A stretch of 64,000 bases of DNA from JBGPHT01 sp041484525 (GTDB taxonomy: Bacteria > Acidobacteriota > Terriglobia > Bryobacterales > Bryobacteraceae). Each line of letters starts with the position of its first letter. Position 1 is the stretch's first letter. The translations under genes were made by a program, and so were the position numbers. Below, one piece after another: positions 18,601-26,160 of the stretch. The notes under the pieces were generated by a model, which searched no databases, was not told the origin of the DNA, and was given only the letters and a program-made list of their open reading frames with translations. The stretch is taken from contig JBGPHT010000007.1 in the NCBI GenBank assembly GCA_041484525.1, positions 1 to 64,000 on the forward strand, read 5' to 3'.

Positions 18601-18825
18601 GAGCCAACCGCCGGCTGGATTATTTACACCTGGAACGAGCAGCTCCTGGATGGCACCTCGTTCCGCATTCCGCACACTCGAATTCGCGGCGTCTCGGGCG
18701 ACGACATGGAACTGCACCCGCGCCCGGTGGACGTGGCGGTGTCACGGCCGGTCGGCGAAAGCTATACGGGCAAGGATTCGCAGTTAGATGCGGCGGTCAA
18801 GGAGCTGCTGGGGTCGCTCAAATAG
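15661..18825 (+). CDS. Tricorn-type protease (beta-propeller, PDZ, S41 domains)
   Basis: A 1054-residue exported protease. Order of domains: signal peptide (about 1-19), two beta-propeller regions made of WD40/TolB-like blades (about 20-560; repeated SPDGKSLAF-type motifs), a linker, the C1/S41 N-terminal helical part, a PDZ domain (about 765-845, RLGLRFDRAEYEGSG and IIPLSPADVAGIKPGEVLE-like) and the S41 catalytic domain. The Tricorn tetrad is intact by motif: Ser745-His746 (NASHLGA), nucleophile Ser961 (HSLSDAEDF) and Glu1017 (DMELHPRPVD). It probably degrades peptides in the periplasm. An internal proline-rich insert (about 540-565) lies between propellers. Confidence 0.93.
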   Translation: MRHRSLLLLFCASALFAADPQAYFGEPSVSPDGSEIAFVSGGDLWTVPARGGDAHLLVSHPATESRPLYSPDGKSLAFTSNRTGGGDVYLLTFATGDLKRLTFDDSNELVEGWSPDSKYIYYSSSARDISGMNDIYRVRRDGGTPTQVTADRYTTEYFAAPSPAGDTLAFTARGNAGSQWWRKGHSHLDESEIWLRREGSPAQYERITEGGAKEAWPMWSKDGRTLFYMSDRSGAQNIWKRALSGKPQQVTRFTGGRVLWPAISADGRIVVFERDFRIWRMETETGKAAPVEIARRGVPAAPSVQHISLNGQFQGLTLSPDGKKVAFLSRGDVFAASSKDGGDAARITNTPAPESALAWTPDSRKLAYVSERNGKGQIFLYEFSTNQETQLTTQGADTAPRFSPDGKSLAFLRDGHELCVLDLAGKQERVLVTGQFGLPPLIDDSPFAWSPDNQWIAYLDEAGKAFLNVNAVPAAGGKSQPVSFLANTQGGGLIWSPDGKYLLFTTGQRTEPTQIARIDLVIRTPKFREDQFRDLFKEPNQPPDKQPTGQDSPAPPRPAAPAAKTPTEPVKIVFEGIRQRLSLLPAGLDVDSVAISPDGKTAVLVAAAAGQQNLYSWSLDELAREAPVARQLTSTPGRKSRVHFSPDSKEVFYLDRGGIASVALESRQPKPLAVTAEMDVDFGREKIEVFNQAWTYIRDQFFDPKFNGVDWNAVRAEYEPLIAGAATTEEMRRLLSLMVGELNASHLGASAPPTGAAAASTGRLGLRFDRAEYEGSGRLKIVEVIPLSPADVAGIKPGEVLEAVDGAAVDARTNLDEMLDHKVARRVALKVSGRELAVQPINLQTEKALLYRQWVNQNRDYVAKISGGKLGYVHMQDMSQGALDRLHLDLDAENQVRQGVVIDIRNNNGGFVNAYALDVFARRPYLRMTERGKSEAPARAVLGQRALEAPTVLLTNQHSLSDAEDFTEGYRALKLGKVVGEPTAGWIIYTWNEQLLDGTSFRIPHTRIRGVSGDDMELHPRPVDVAVSRPVGESYTGKDSQLDAAVKELLGSLK

Positions 18826-18937
18826 TCGGAAGGTAAAAGCGTTTTAATTGCTAAATCAGCGGGCTGCGACGTAACCGTGTGTCGCAACCCGACATCGCTC
18901 TTGTAAGATAGTGAATTGTATCGGGAGAAAGCATCAA

Positions 18938-19264
18938 ATGACAAAACTCAAAGTTGTGGTTCTCTGTGGCGCACTGGCGGCAGGCTCGATTGTCACCATC
19001 GCTGCCCCGAAAGGCGACGCGGCGAAGGGCAAGGACGTCTTCGAGCAATGCGCCGTCTGCCACAATGCGGATAGCGAAGAGAAAAAGATGGGACCGGGGT
19101 TGAAAGGCCTTTTCAAGCGGGAGAAGATGGCCAACGGGAAGAAGCCGACTGAGCCCAACGTACGCACCAAGATCGACGAAGGCGGCGGCGGTATGCCCGC
19201 TTATAAGGAAATGCTGAGCGACCAGGAAAAAGACGACTTGGTGGCGTATTTGAAGACGCTGTAA
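18938..19264 (+). CDS. Small class I c-type cytochrome
   Basis: A 108-residue periplasmic monohaem cytochrome. ATG 18938 has a GGGAGAA ribosome site and starts a clear signal peptide (MTKLKVVVLCGALAAGSIV). The haem motif CAVCH is at residues 38-42 and the axial methionine is likely Met86 in GGGGMPAY. A MGPGLKGLFKRE block is typical of cytochrome c family proteins. It probably carries electrons in the periplasm; no oxidase or dehydrogenase gene is adjacent, so its partner is unknown. Confidence 0.9.
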   Translation: MTKLKVVVLCGALAAGSIVTIAAPKGDAAKGKDVFEQCAVCHNADSEEKKMGPGLKGLFKREKMANGKKPTEPNVRTKIDEGGGGMPAYKEMLSDQEKDDLVAYLKTL

Positions 19265-19320
19265 GCGACGGAAGCCAACCGCGACCTGATGACGGTCGCG
19301 GCGCGGCTGGGCTGGAGCGG

Positions 19321-20529
19321 TTATCCCTTTGAGAGCACTTCGAGCGCCTTCTTCACCACCGGATCGTTCTCGGTCTTCTTCTGCGGTTCGTCGGTTTTGC
19401 CCGTCGTGATCGGATCGCCGTTATCGTCGTATTCGATCGCCGCTTCGGTCTCCGCCGCCGCGGTTCCCGGGGTCACGCCGGAATCCTGAATCGCTTTTCC
19501 GTCGGGTGTGTAGTACTTGGCCACCGAGAGAATGATGGCGCCGCCGTCGTCCATCGTAATGGCCCGGCGCAGCGCGGCATCGCCGTACGTCCGCTCGCCC
19601 ACCACCTGGCCGCGCTTGTTGTCCTGGATGGACGCCGCCAGGATTTCGGCCGCACCCGCCGTCCCGCGGTTGGTGAGCACCGCCACCGGCAGCGTGCTGA
19701 TCGCCTTCGCCGGATCGGCATCGAAATTCTGCCGCGGCACTTTCTGGCCCTGCATATAAGTGATGTGGCCCTTGTTCAGGAACAGGTTCGCCATCGCGAT
19801 CCCGTCCTCGGGCGACCCCACGGAGCAGCCGCGCACATCCAACACCAGCTTCTTCGCGCCATCCTTCTGCAGCTTCTGAACCGCGGCCGACGTCTCCTTC
19901 ACCGCCTGCGGCGAAACCGCATCGATGTTGATGTAGCCCACCTGCCCGTCGAGCATCCTGGATTCGACGCCCGGCAGCACCAGGTTGGCGCGCGTCAACT
20001 TCACCGCTGTCGGCTCCGGATGCCGCACCCGCACCACGCTCAGATCCACCGAGGTATTCGACTCGCCCTGCAGCAGCAGGCTGGCGTAGGCCAGCGGCAT
20101 GTCGCGCGTCGCGATCCCCTTGATGCTTTCGATCATGTCGCCGGTGACGAAGCCCGCCTTCGCGGCCGGCGAATTCGGCACCGTCCCCACCACTCCGACA
20201 TACCCGAACTTCTTGGACAGGATCAGGCCGACGTCCGCCCGCTTCATATCCTTATACTTCAAGTAGTCTTTGTACTGGTCGGAATTCAGGTAGCTGGCAA
20301 ACGGATCGATCGATTCGAGCATCCCGTTCAAAGCGCCCAGCGTGACGCTCTTCATGTCCGGCTCTTCCACGTACTGGCTCTTGATGTAGCCCACCACGTC
20401 GCTGAAAACGGTGATGTGCTTGTACGTGTCGTCGGTGGAGGCGCTCTTCCCGATAACGCTCCCGATCAGGAGCAAAAGCGTGAGACAGGTCGATGTGCTC
20501 ACGACGAAGTACTTGGTGCGGCTACTCAT
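19321..20529 (-). CDS. S41 carboxy-terminal-processing-protease homologue lacking the catalytic dyad
   Basis: A 402-residue CtpA-like protein with an N-terminal membrane anchor or signal (SRTKYFVVSTSTCLTLLLLI), a PDZ domain (about 95-185, LSKKFGYVGVVGTVPNSPAA) and an S41 domain. In active enzymes the nucleophile lies in a G-T/S-A-S-A-S-E motif, with a lysine 25 residues later. Here the motif reads GTAGAAEI, so the Ser position is Gly292, and the lysine position is Asp317 (RTYGDAAL). The fold seems complete, so it is probably a non-catalytic binding protein. ATG 20529 is chosen because the signal begins there. Convergent with the cytochrome gene. Confidence 0.9.
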   Translation of the reverse strand: MSSRTKYFVVSTSTCLTLLLLIGSVIGKSASTDDTYKHITVFSDVVGYIKSQYVEEPDMKSVTLGALNGMLESIDPFASYLNSDQYKDYLKYKDMKRADVGLILSKKFGYVGVVGTVPNSPAAKAGFVTGDMIESIKGIATRDMPLAYASLLLQGESNTSVDLSVVRVRHPEPTAVKLTRANLVLPGVESRMLDGQVGYINIDAVSPQAVKETSAAVQKLQKDGAKKLVLDVRGCSVGSPEDGIAMANLFLNKGHITYMQGQKVPRQNFDADPAKAISTLPVAVLTNRGTAGAAEILAASIQDNKRGQVVGERTYGDAALRRAITMDDGGAIILSVAKYYTPDGKAIQDSGVTPGTAAAETEAAIEYDDNGDPITTGKTDEPQKKTENDPVVKKALEVLSKG

Positions 20530-20646
20530 ATGATTTGACAGCTCCGGAGGCCTGGTTTCATTATACCCGCGACGGCCACATGCCCGCGACTCGACACGGG
20601 GCACTGGTATTGTGACGCGGCGCGCCCCTATTCGGTTGTAGTGAAT

Positions 20647-21171
20647 TCACTTCCAGTTCATCCGGTTACGCAGTTCGGTAATGTGGGCGGCGTGATGTTT
20701 CCCGTGCCAGGAATACATGGCCGTGATCCTGTCCAGGCGTACCTCGCCGTGCTCGGGGTGGCGGAAGGTGCGCAAGAATTCGTCATCCGGCATGCTCTGC
20801 ATAAGCGCCACCCATCGGTGGTGTAGGCTCTCCAGCAATTGCAGCGACACCTCGACCGGCAAGGTCTTGGCATCGTGCAGCCCGGCCCACTTGCTCTCGT
20901 CGTACGGCTTGATGGTGGGGACGTCTTCGGTCAGCGCCAGGCGCAGCCGCACGTACATGTTCAGGTGGCTGTCGGCGACGTGATGCACCACCTGCCGGAC
21001 GGTCCATCCGCCCTCGCGGTACGGCGTGTCGAGCTGTCGATCGGTCAGTCCGCTGACTGCCTCCCGCAGGCGGGCGGGAGTGGCGGCGATGTCCTGGACA
21101 AATTCTGCGCGCATCGCGGGCGTCACGGTTTCCGGCCATTCGAATTTTCCGATGGGGTAACGCGGGTCCAT
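20647..21171 (-). CDS. DinB/YfiT-family putative metal-dependent hydrolase or S-transferase
   Basis: A 174-residue four-helix-bundle protein. It starts with the family-typical DPRYPIGKFEWPE, and has the metal-binding histidines in WTVRQVVHHVADSHLNMYVR and WHGKHHAAHI. YfiT-type members include bacillithiol transferases in Bacillus and nickel- or zinc-binding proteins of unknown substrate elsewhere. Length is normal. It is divergent from the exported protein at 21232 and has no operon partner. Confidence 0.88.
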   Translation of the reverse strand: MDPRYPIGKFEWPETVTPAMRAEFVQDIAATPARLREAVSGLTDRQLDTPYREGGWTVRQVVHHVADSHLNMYVRLRLALTEDVPTIKPYDESKWAGLHDAKTLPVEVSLQLLESLHHRWVALMQSMPDDEFLRTFRHPEHGEVRLDRITAMYSWHGKHHAAHITELRNRMNWK

Positions 21172-21231
21172 ATCCGAATCTTACACCGGTGGCCCGGGAA
21201 GAAGGCGCGCGGTATCCGCGACAATAGAGAC

Positions 21232-22008
21232 ATGAGGTCCATCGCGCCAGCCGTGCTGCTGCTCGTTCCTCTGTGCCTCGATGGCGCGGAACTCAAGCCA
21301 CGGACCCTCCAGGCGTTCGAGGCCTACGTGCGCCAGGCCGAACAGAAACTGGATGCGCGCCCGTCGTTTCTGTGGGCCGACCAGGCGCCCGACCGCGCCC
21401 GCCGCGCGAGGAGCGGCGAAGTCGTAGTCGAGCCTGTCAACGCCCGGTCGGATATGGCCCTCGAGGGCGGCGGCCTGGTCCACGACTGGATCGGCACCGT
21501 CTTCATCCCCGGGGCCACTCTCGAAAAAGCCCTGGACCTGGCCCGCGACTACAGCCGCCACAAAGTCGTCTATCAGCCGGAAGTGATCGATTCGAAAGTG
21601 CTGTCGCGCCAGGGCAACGATTTCCACATCTACCTCCGGCTGCTGAAGAAGAAGGTGATCACGGTGGTGCTGAATACCGAGCACGACGTGCACTATGTTC
21701 CGGTGGATGCCAAGCGCTGGCGCAGCCTTTCCCGCACCACCAAAGTTGCCGAAGTGCAAAACGCCGGCAAGCCGAACGAGAGGGAGAGTCCGCCGGGTAC
21801 GGGTCAGGGCTTCTTATGGCGCCTGGATTCCTACTGGCGCTTCGAGGAGCGCGATGGCGGCACGTGGGTGGAGTGCGAAGCGATTTCGCTGACCCGCGAT
21901 GTGCCGACCGGCCTCGGCTGGATCATCGAGCCTATCATCCGCAATTTGCCGAGAGACAGTCTGCTGCACACGCTGGAGAGTACTCGCACGGCGCTGTCGG
22001 CACACTGA
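21232..22008 (+). CDS. Exported protein of unknown function, START-like
   Basis: 258 residues with a signal peptide (MRSIAPAVLLLVPLCLDGAE). The remainder contains GGLVHDWIGTVFIPGATLEKA, LARDYSRHKVVYQPEV, and a C-terminal FRFEERDGGTWVECEAISLT-like strand pattern followed by GLGWIIEPIIRNLPRDSL. The order of strands and the final amphipathic helix resemble SRPBCC/START lipid-binding domains, but this is only by eye. The frame is open upstream, but ATG 21232 is the one that begins the signal peptide. Confidence 0.65.
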   Translation: MRSIAPAVLLLVPLCLDGAELKPRTLQAFEAYVRQAEQKLDARPSFLWADQAPDRARRARSGEVVVEPVNARSDMALEGGGLVHDWIGTVFIPGATLEKALDLARDYSRHKVVYQPEVIDSKVLSRQGNDFHIYLRLLKKKVITVVLNTEHDVHYVPVDAKRWRSLSRTTKVAEVQNAGKPNERESPPGTGQGFLWRLDSYWRFEERDGGTWVECEAISLTRDVPTGLGWIIEPIIRNLPRDSLLHTLESTRTALSAH

Positions 22009-22036
22009 CATGACCGGCCGACATGTTCTTTTCTTC

Positions 22037-22351
22037 CTACGGCCCATCGTCGTCATCGTCGATAGCGTGCCTTTCGGGAAGCATACGCTGGTGCAGGATA
22101 CGAGAAACCAGAATGCCTGCTGCGTCCTCACGGTAAAACACGACGTGCCGACCGCTCTCCATGCGGCGAAGGTCGGCACGAACATCGTCACACGCCCGGC
22201 CCAGCGCGGGGTTGTCGGCGAGCATCCGGCAACACGCTTCAAGATCGTCGATGTAACGGATGCTCTGGTCGTCGCCCCACGTGCGAAGCGTATAGGCGCC
22301 GATGGCGAGCAAGTCGGCCTCGGCCCGACGAGAAAGACGAAACGCGGCCAC
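22037..22351 (-). CDS. parE: ParE/RelE-family toxin
   Basis: A 104-residue type II toxin. The family motif order is visible: FRLSRRAEADLLAIGAYTLR, a central ACCRMLADNPALGRACDDV, then LRRMESGRHVVFYR and ILVSRILHQRMLPERH. ParE members poison DNA gyrase; RelE members cleave mRNA. The start is a GTG at 22351, only 3 bp after the antitoxin stop, and the last residues (DDDDDGP) are unusual. Antitoxin-first order matches parDE. Confidence 0.9.
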   Translation of the reverse strand: MAAFRLSRRAEADLLAIGAYTLRTWGDDQSIRYIDDLEACCRMLADNPALGRACDDVRADLRRMESGRHVVFYREDAAGILVSRILHQRMLPERHAIDDDDDGP

Positions 22352-22354
22352 AGG

Positions 22355-22612
22355 CTATCGCGGCGTTCTGGAAAGGTTGAGTGTTTTCCGCACGCGAGCG
22401 AACACGTTGCCCTCGGCAACACCGCTGGCGTCACCCTCATCGATCGCGGCCCGCAGCGCGGCTAGCTTCGCTTCGTACTGCTGCTCCTCGCGCTCCAGGG
22501 TCCGCAGCGCGGCGCGCACGACCTCGCTGGCGTTTTCGTAGCGTCCACTTTCGACCTTCTGCAACACGAACCGGTCAAGCTCGTCGGTCAAATTGACATT
22601 TCGGGTCGGCAC
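22355..22612 (-). CDS. parD: ParD-family antitoxin
   Basis: An 85-residue antitoxin. The N-terminus has a ribbon-helix-helix (RNVNLTDELDRFVLQKVE, GRYENASEVVRAALRTLERE) for DNA binding and autoregulation, and the C-terminal half (AIDEGDASGVAEGNVFARV) would wrap the toxin. The GTG start at 22612 follows an AGGAG site with 5-nt spacing, which decides the start although the frame runs on upstream. It forms an operon with parE. Confidence 0.92.
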   Translation of the reverse strand: MPTRNVNLTDELDRFVLQKVESGRYENASEVVRAALRTLEREEQQYEAKLAALRAAIDEGDASGVAEGNVFARVRKTLNLSRTPR

Positions 22613-22691
22613 GATGACTCCTTTCTGATTCCCGATGCTGAGACTGATTTTACCCGTAATTAGCAAAGATTGCCAATGCACGAGTAGGCCG

Positions 22692-22973
22692 ATGACATCG
22701 CGCGATTTATCGCCGGCGCCGGCACCCGCAGCAGCAGCCGCCGATGGCCCGCTCACGAACGACCAGGTCATCTCCATGCAGGCGGCCGGGATGGACGCCG
22801 ACAACCTGATCGCCGCCATCAAGCAGGCTCCCTCGGTGAATTTCGATTTCAGCGTCGAGGGCCAGATCAAGCTGGTCAAGAGCGGCGTCAACGGCAAGGT
22901 GCTGACCACCATGCGCGAGCGATCCAATGCCCAGGCCCAGGCACAAAAGTCCCCCGCGGCTCCCAAGAAATGA
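22692..22973 (+). CDS. Small protein with a helical repeat-type domain, upstream of a caspase-like gene
   Basis: A 93-residue protein: a low-complexity Ala/Pro stretch followed by a compact domain with LTNDQVISMQAAGMDADNL, AAIKQAPSVNFD and IKLVKSGVNGKVLTTM. The domain resembles the short N-terminal helical modules seen in some bacterial exported proteins (pattern LTN-D-VI-M--AG). The start at ATG 22692 has GAGTAGG upstream; an in-frame ATG at 22635 is possible. Its stop overlaps the ATG of the caspase gene (ATGA), so the two are translationally coupled. Confidence 0.6.
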   Translation: MTSRDLSPAPAPAAAAADGPLTNDQVISMQAAGMDADNLIAAIKQAPSVNFDFSVEGQIKLVKSGVNGKVLTTMRERSNAQAQAQKSPAAPKK

Positions 22974-24166
22974 ATAGGCTTTCGATCCCCGTGCGGCTGG
23001 CCGCGGCTGCTGTGGCACACGCGGCCGGGAGTTGCGGCGCCTCCCAGGATCTGCTGGTGCGCGCGCTCGAGCGGCTGGGCGATAAACCCGAGACCCGCGA
23101 CATCGAAGACAGCCTGCAGCTTGTCAAGAAAGCCATCGAGGGTTGCGCCGGTCTGGGCGATGCGTGGTACTACCGCTCGGTTTTCGAGGCCAAGCTGGGG
23201 AGCAAGCCGCGCGCTGATTTTGCGCTTCGCCAGGCTAGGGAGCTCGGTTCCGAAGCCATGCAACAGGGCGCCGACCCGTTTCGTATAGCGGCGCCTCCCG
23301 GCCGCCCGCCGTCCAAAGTCCTGCATGATAAGTACGCGCTGGTGATCGGCGTCGGCAAGTTCGCGAGCAAGGATATTCCCGCGCTGAACCTCACCACTAA
23401 GGACGCGCGCGATTTCGCCGCGGTGCTCGGCGACCCCGCGTACGGCCGGTTTCCCAAGGACCACGTCCACCTGCTCACCGGCTCCCAGGCCACCACCGTC
23501 AAGATCAAGGAAGAGTTGAACTGGCTGGCGCGCACCGCCGGCCCCGACGATATGGCCGTGATCTATCTTTCGAGCCACGGCTCATCGCGCGAGATGGACA
23601 CCGCGGGCGCCAACTACGTCATCACCTACGACACGGATATCCAGGACGCCGACCACCTCTACGCCACGGCCCTGCCCATGGTGGAAGTGGCCGACGTGGT
23701 CCGCACCCGCATGCAGGCGCAGCGCGCGGCCGTCTTCCTGGACACGTGCCATAGCGGCGGCGCCATCGCCGGCTCGCGCAGTGCGATCCCTATCCACGCG
23801 GCCACGGCGTCGGACGCCATGTTGAAACGCATGGACCAGGGCATGGGCCGCGTCATCATTGCGTCCAGCCGCGTGTCCGAGCAGTCGTGGGAAAGTCAAA
23901 AGCTGGGCAATGGCTTCTTCACGTATTTTCTGGTGCAGGGCATCCGGCAGGGGATGGCGAACCAGCCGGTCTCGGCGCTGTTCGATTATTTGAACGCGCA
24001 AGTCCCGAAGGCCGTCGAAGCAGAAGTTCACGCGGCGCAGCATCCGGTGATGAGCCGCAGCGATCAGGGCGCCGACCAGATCGTGCTCGGCGTGGCGCCC
24101 GGCTCAGCCGTCGCCATCACTTCGCCTCGGCGGTTTTCGATTCCAGTTGTCCCTTCAGCGTTTTGA
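22970..24166 (+). CDS. Caspase-like (C14/metacaspase) protease
   Basis: 398 residues: a probable signal peptide (about 1-22), a helical TPR-like region (25-100), and a caspase p20/p10 domain beginning with YALVIGVGKFASKDIPAL. The catalytic dyad is present: His203 in LSSHGSSRE and Cys260 in LDTCHSGGA. FTYFLVQGIRQGMA and DYLNAQVPKAV are typical of the p10 side. Bacterial homologues act as proteases in signalling or defence. The predicted signal suggests an envelope location. Its 3' end overlaps the convergent CHASE2 gene by 50 bp. Confidence 0.88.
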   Translation: MNRLSIPVRLAAAAVAHAAGSCGASQDLLVRALERLGDKPETRDIEDSLQLVKKAIEGCAGLGDAWYYRSVFEAKLGSKPRADFALRQARELGSEAMQQGADPFRIAAPPGRPPSKVLHDKYALVIGVGKFASKDIPALNLTTKDARDFAAVLGDPAYGRFPKDHVHLLTGSQATTVKIKEELNWLARTAGPDDMAVIYLSSHGSSREMDTAGANYVITYDTDIQDADHLYATALPMVEVADVVRTRMQAQRAAVFLDTCHSGGAIAGSRSAIPIHAATASDAMLKRMDQGMGRVIIASSRVSEQSWESQKLGNGFFTYFLVQGIRQGMANQPVSALFDYLNAQVPKAVEAEVHAAQHPVMSRSDQGADQIVLGVAPGSAVAITSPRRFSIPVVPSAF

Positions 24167-25316
24167 GCTTTGCGCGCGCCAGTTCCAGGTCGTGCTTCAG
24201 CTGGGAGTGGCGCTCACCGTGTTCGATCAACTGGTGCGCCAGCATGCCGACCAGCATGGGCACGAAGTTGACCCAGTATGTGCCGCTGCGGAATGCCAGG
24301 TGGCTGCCGTAAACCGCCATCGCCGCCGTTCCCACCAGGCTGACCCAGAAGGCAACCCGCACCCAGGGAATAAAGTAGAACGCCGCCACCACGGCGAAGC
24401 CGATCGCAAAATCGATGACGGCTCCCCAGACCTGGGAGAACTCGAGGATCGCCGTATGCTCCAGGTCCCCCTGGACGGCGTGCGCGATCAGGTCCACCCC
24501 CGCTATGCGGCCGACCGCTGTGGCGTATTCGTCGCGCGCCGCGCTGTAGCCGCCGCCGAGCAGCACAATCTGGTTGTGCAGCATTTTCTTCCACCGCTCG
24601 CGGTCGGCGTTGGCGGCGGAGCCGGTGAGAAACTCCTTGGCCTCGATCGCGGGAAACTTAGTCGAGCCGCCGCGGAAGTTGAGGATCACTTCTTCCTCGC
24701 CGCCGGGCGGCCCCGAAGGCACCGACTTCACGATTGCCCAGGGCAGGGAATCGACTACGCCCTCGGGCTGCGTCTGATACACGCGGCGGTACCTGCGGAC
24801 CGCACCGTCCGGCTCGAACGGGAATAACGGCACGCCGAAACGCACACCGGCGCGCGGTGTGGAACCCATGATTCCCACCAGGCTGCCGAGGGGCGCCTGG
24901 GCCTCTTCGGGCGTCGCAGGGACTCGCTGCGGCACGCGCGCCCACACGATCCGCGCGTCTGCCGCGAGATCGGCGAGCGGGGTGAAGCGGCGGTCGGAAG
25001 TATCGATGTCCACGCCCAGCACCGCCGGTTCACCCATCAGGATGCGGCGAATCAGCGTTCCGAGTTTGTCCGCGTTCAGCGGGCTGGTGGAGTTGAAAAA
25101 TTGCTGGTAGTCGTCGTCCGTAATTTTGACCGCATAGATGCGGTCGGATGGCGTTTCGTCCTGCTGGCGCACAAATGAGTCGAGCCCGGCCATCTCCAGG
25201 CCGTGCAGCCACCCGAGCCGTTCCACCACAAACGTCAGCATCCAGATGAGCGCCATCCAGAACATGCCGCGCAAGCACACTCTCCAGAATGGATCTTTGG
25301 GATGTTGCCCGGACAT
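24117..25316 (-). CDS. CHASE2-domain membrane protein
   Basis: A 399-residue sensor-like protein from ATG 25316. After a first membrane helix (FWMALIWMLTFVVERLG) comes a CHASE2 sensory domain (about 40-290; YAVKITDDDYQQFF, VLGVDIDTSDRRFTPLAD, FPFEPDGAVRRYRRVY, VLLGGGYSAARDEYAT), then three transmembrane helices and a C-terminal coiled coil (about 355-399). No kinase, cyclase or protease domain follows, unlike most CHASE2 proteins, so output must come through a partner. The upstream gene stops 1 bp before its ATG. Confidence 0.88.
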   Translation of the reverse strand: MSGQHPKDPFWRVCLRGMFWMALIWMLTFVVERLGWLHGLEMAGLDSFVRQQDETPSDRIYAVKITDDDYQQFFNSTSPLNADKLGTLIRRILMGEPAVLGVDIDTSDRRFTPLADLAADARIVWARVPQRVPATPEEAQAPLGSLVGIMGSTPRAGVRFGVPLFPFEPDGAVRRYRRVYQTQPEGVVDSLPWAIVKSVPSGPPGGEEEVILNFRGGSTKFPAIEAKEFLTGSAANADRERWKKMLHNQIVLLGGGYSAARDEYATAVGRIAGVDLIAHAVQGDLEHTAILEFSQVWGAVIDFAIGFAVVAAFYFIPWVRVAFWVSLVGTAAMAVYGSHLAFRSGTYWVNFVPMLVGMLAHQLIEHGERHSQLKHDLELARAKLKTLKGQLESKTAEAK

Positions 25317-25317
25317 G

Positions 25318-26091
25318 CTACCGCGCGCCCCCCGCCAGCGATTCGAGATAAGCACGCAACATGGGTTGAACGCCGCTCGTACCCAACTGTTCCCACGTGA
25401 CCAGGGCGGCGGCGGTTGCCTGTTGGTATTGCGCCGAGACCGTGGAGTAGTCGGGCGGCGACGAGATCAGCACCCAGGCTTCCGAAATGGGTTGCTCGTC
25501 CACCAGCGTCAGGCTGTACAGACCGGGCCGCAAGGTGTCCGCGGGAACGGAAGCGGGCTTCCCGGCGGACTTCGTCACGTCCACATCAAACGGCTTTCCG
25601 CCGCCCGCGATCGGCGCCAAGCGCAGGTGCCACGTACCGGGGCTGACGCCGCGCAGAGCATCCGCCAGATCCACGTGGCCGTCGCGCAGCGGAACCACGG
25701 CGTCCACCAACGTGCGGGACGGGTCGCGGCTCACGGCTGCGATCAGCCCTTCCGTGTGTTGCGGGCGGGTCTTCACGGCCTTGACGAATTTCTCCAGCCA
25801 GCCGCTCGATTCCTGTTTCTGTTCGAGCGTTTTCAAGTTGAGCCGGTCATGCTCGCCGCAGCGTCCGAACAAGTGCGCCGACGCACCGCCGGTTCCAATA
25901 GCGAGCATCAGAGTCGCCGCCGGCGTGCATGCCAGAGTGGCGTCGCGCGCCACTTCGGAGCCGAAACGAACGGCGCGATTTCCGAGTTTCCACGTGCCCG
26001 TGATGCCCATGACGGTGCCCGTCTCGGCGAACAGAGCGGAGGTGAAAAACAGGAAAGCGAGGAAAGGGGGAGGCTTCAACATGCTGCCCAT
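25318..26091 (-). CDS. Exported protein coupled to the CHASE2 gene
   Basis: 257 residues from ATG 26091, chosen because GGAG lies 6 nt upstream (an in-frame ATG at 26115 is possible). A signal peptide (LKPPPFLAFLFFTSALFA) is followed by a mostly beta region (GITGTWKLGNRAVRFGSEV, LRPGLYSLTLVDEQPISEAW) and a C-terminal helical part. It resembles FHA- or Ig-like accessory proteins found next to CHASE2/caspase genes in acidobacteria only in a general way; no family is assigned. TAG of this gene and ATG of the CHASE2 gene are separated by one base, so the pair is an operon. Confidence 0.65.
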   Translation of the reverse strand: MGSMLKPPPFLAFLFFTSALFAETGTVMGITGTWKLGNRAVRFGSEVARDATLACTPAATLMLAIGTGGASAHLFGRCGEHDRLNLKTLEQKQESSGWLEKFVKAVKTRPQHTEGLIAAVSRDPSRTLVDAVVPLRDGHVDLADALRGVSPGTWHLRLAPIAGGGKPFDVDVTKSAGKPASVPADTLRPGLYSLTLVDEQPISEAWVLISSPPDYSTVSAQYQQATAAALVTWEQLGTSGVQPMLRAYLESLAGGAR

Positions 26092-26160
26092 CACGGTCTC
26101 CAGATTGCTATCCATCTTATCAGTGAGCCCCCTCACAATATAATCAGGTGCGGAGCTTCT

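Noticed and set aside
20839..21231. Upstream extension of the exported-protein frame
   Set aside because: The signal peptide begins at 21232, and the upstream part is antisense to the YfiT-like gene.
22613..23578. A long minus-strand extension before the ParD start
   Set aside because: The AGGAG site and family length fix the antitoxin start at 22612; the extension is antisense to the caspase gene.
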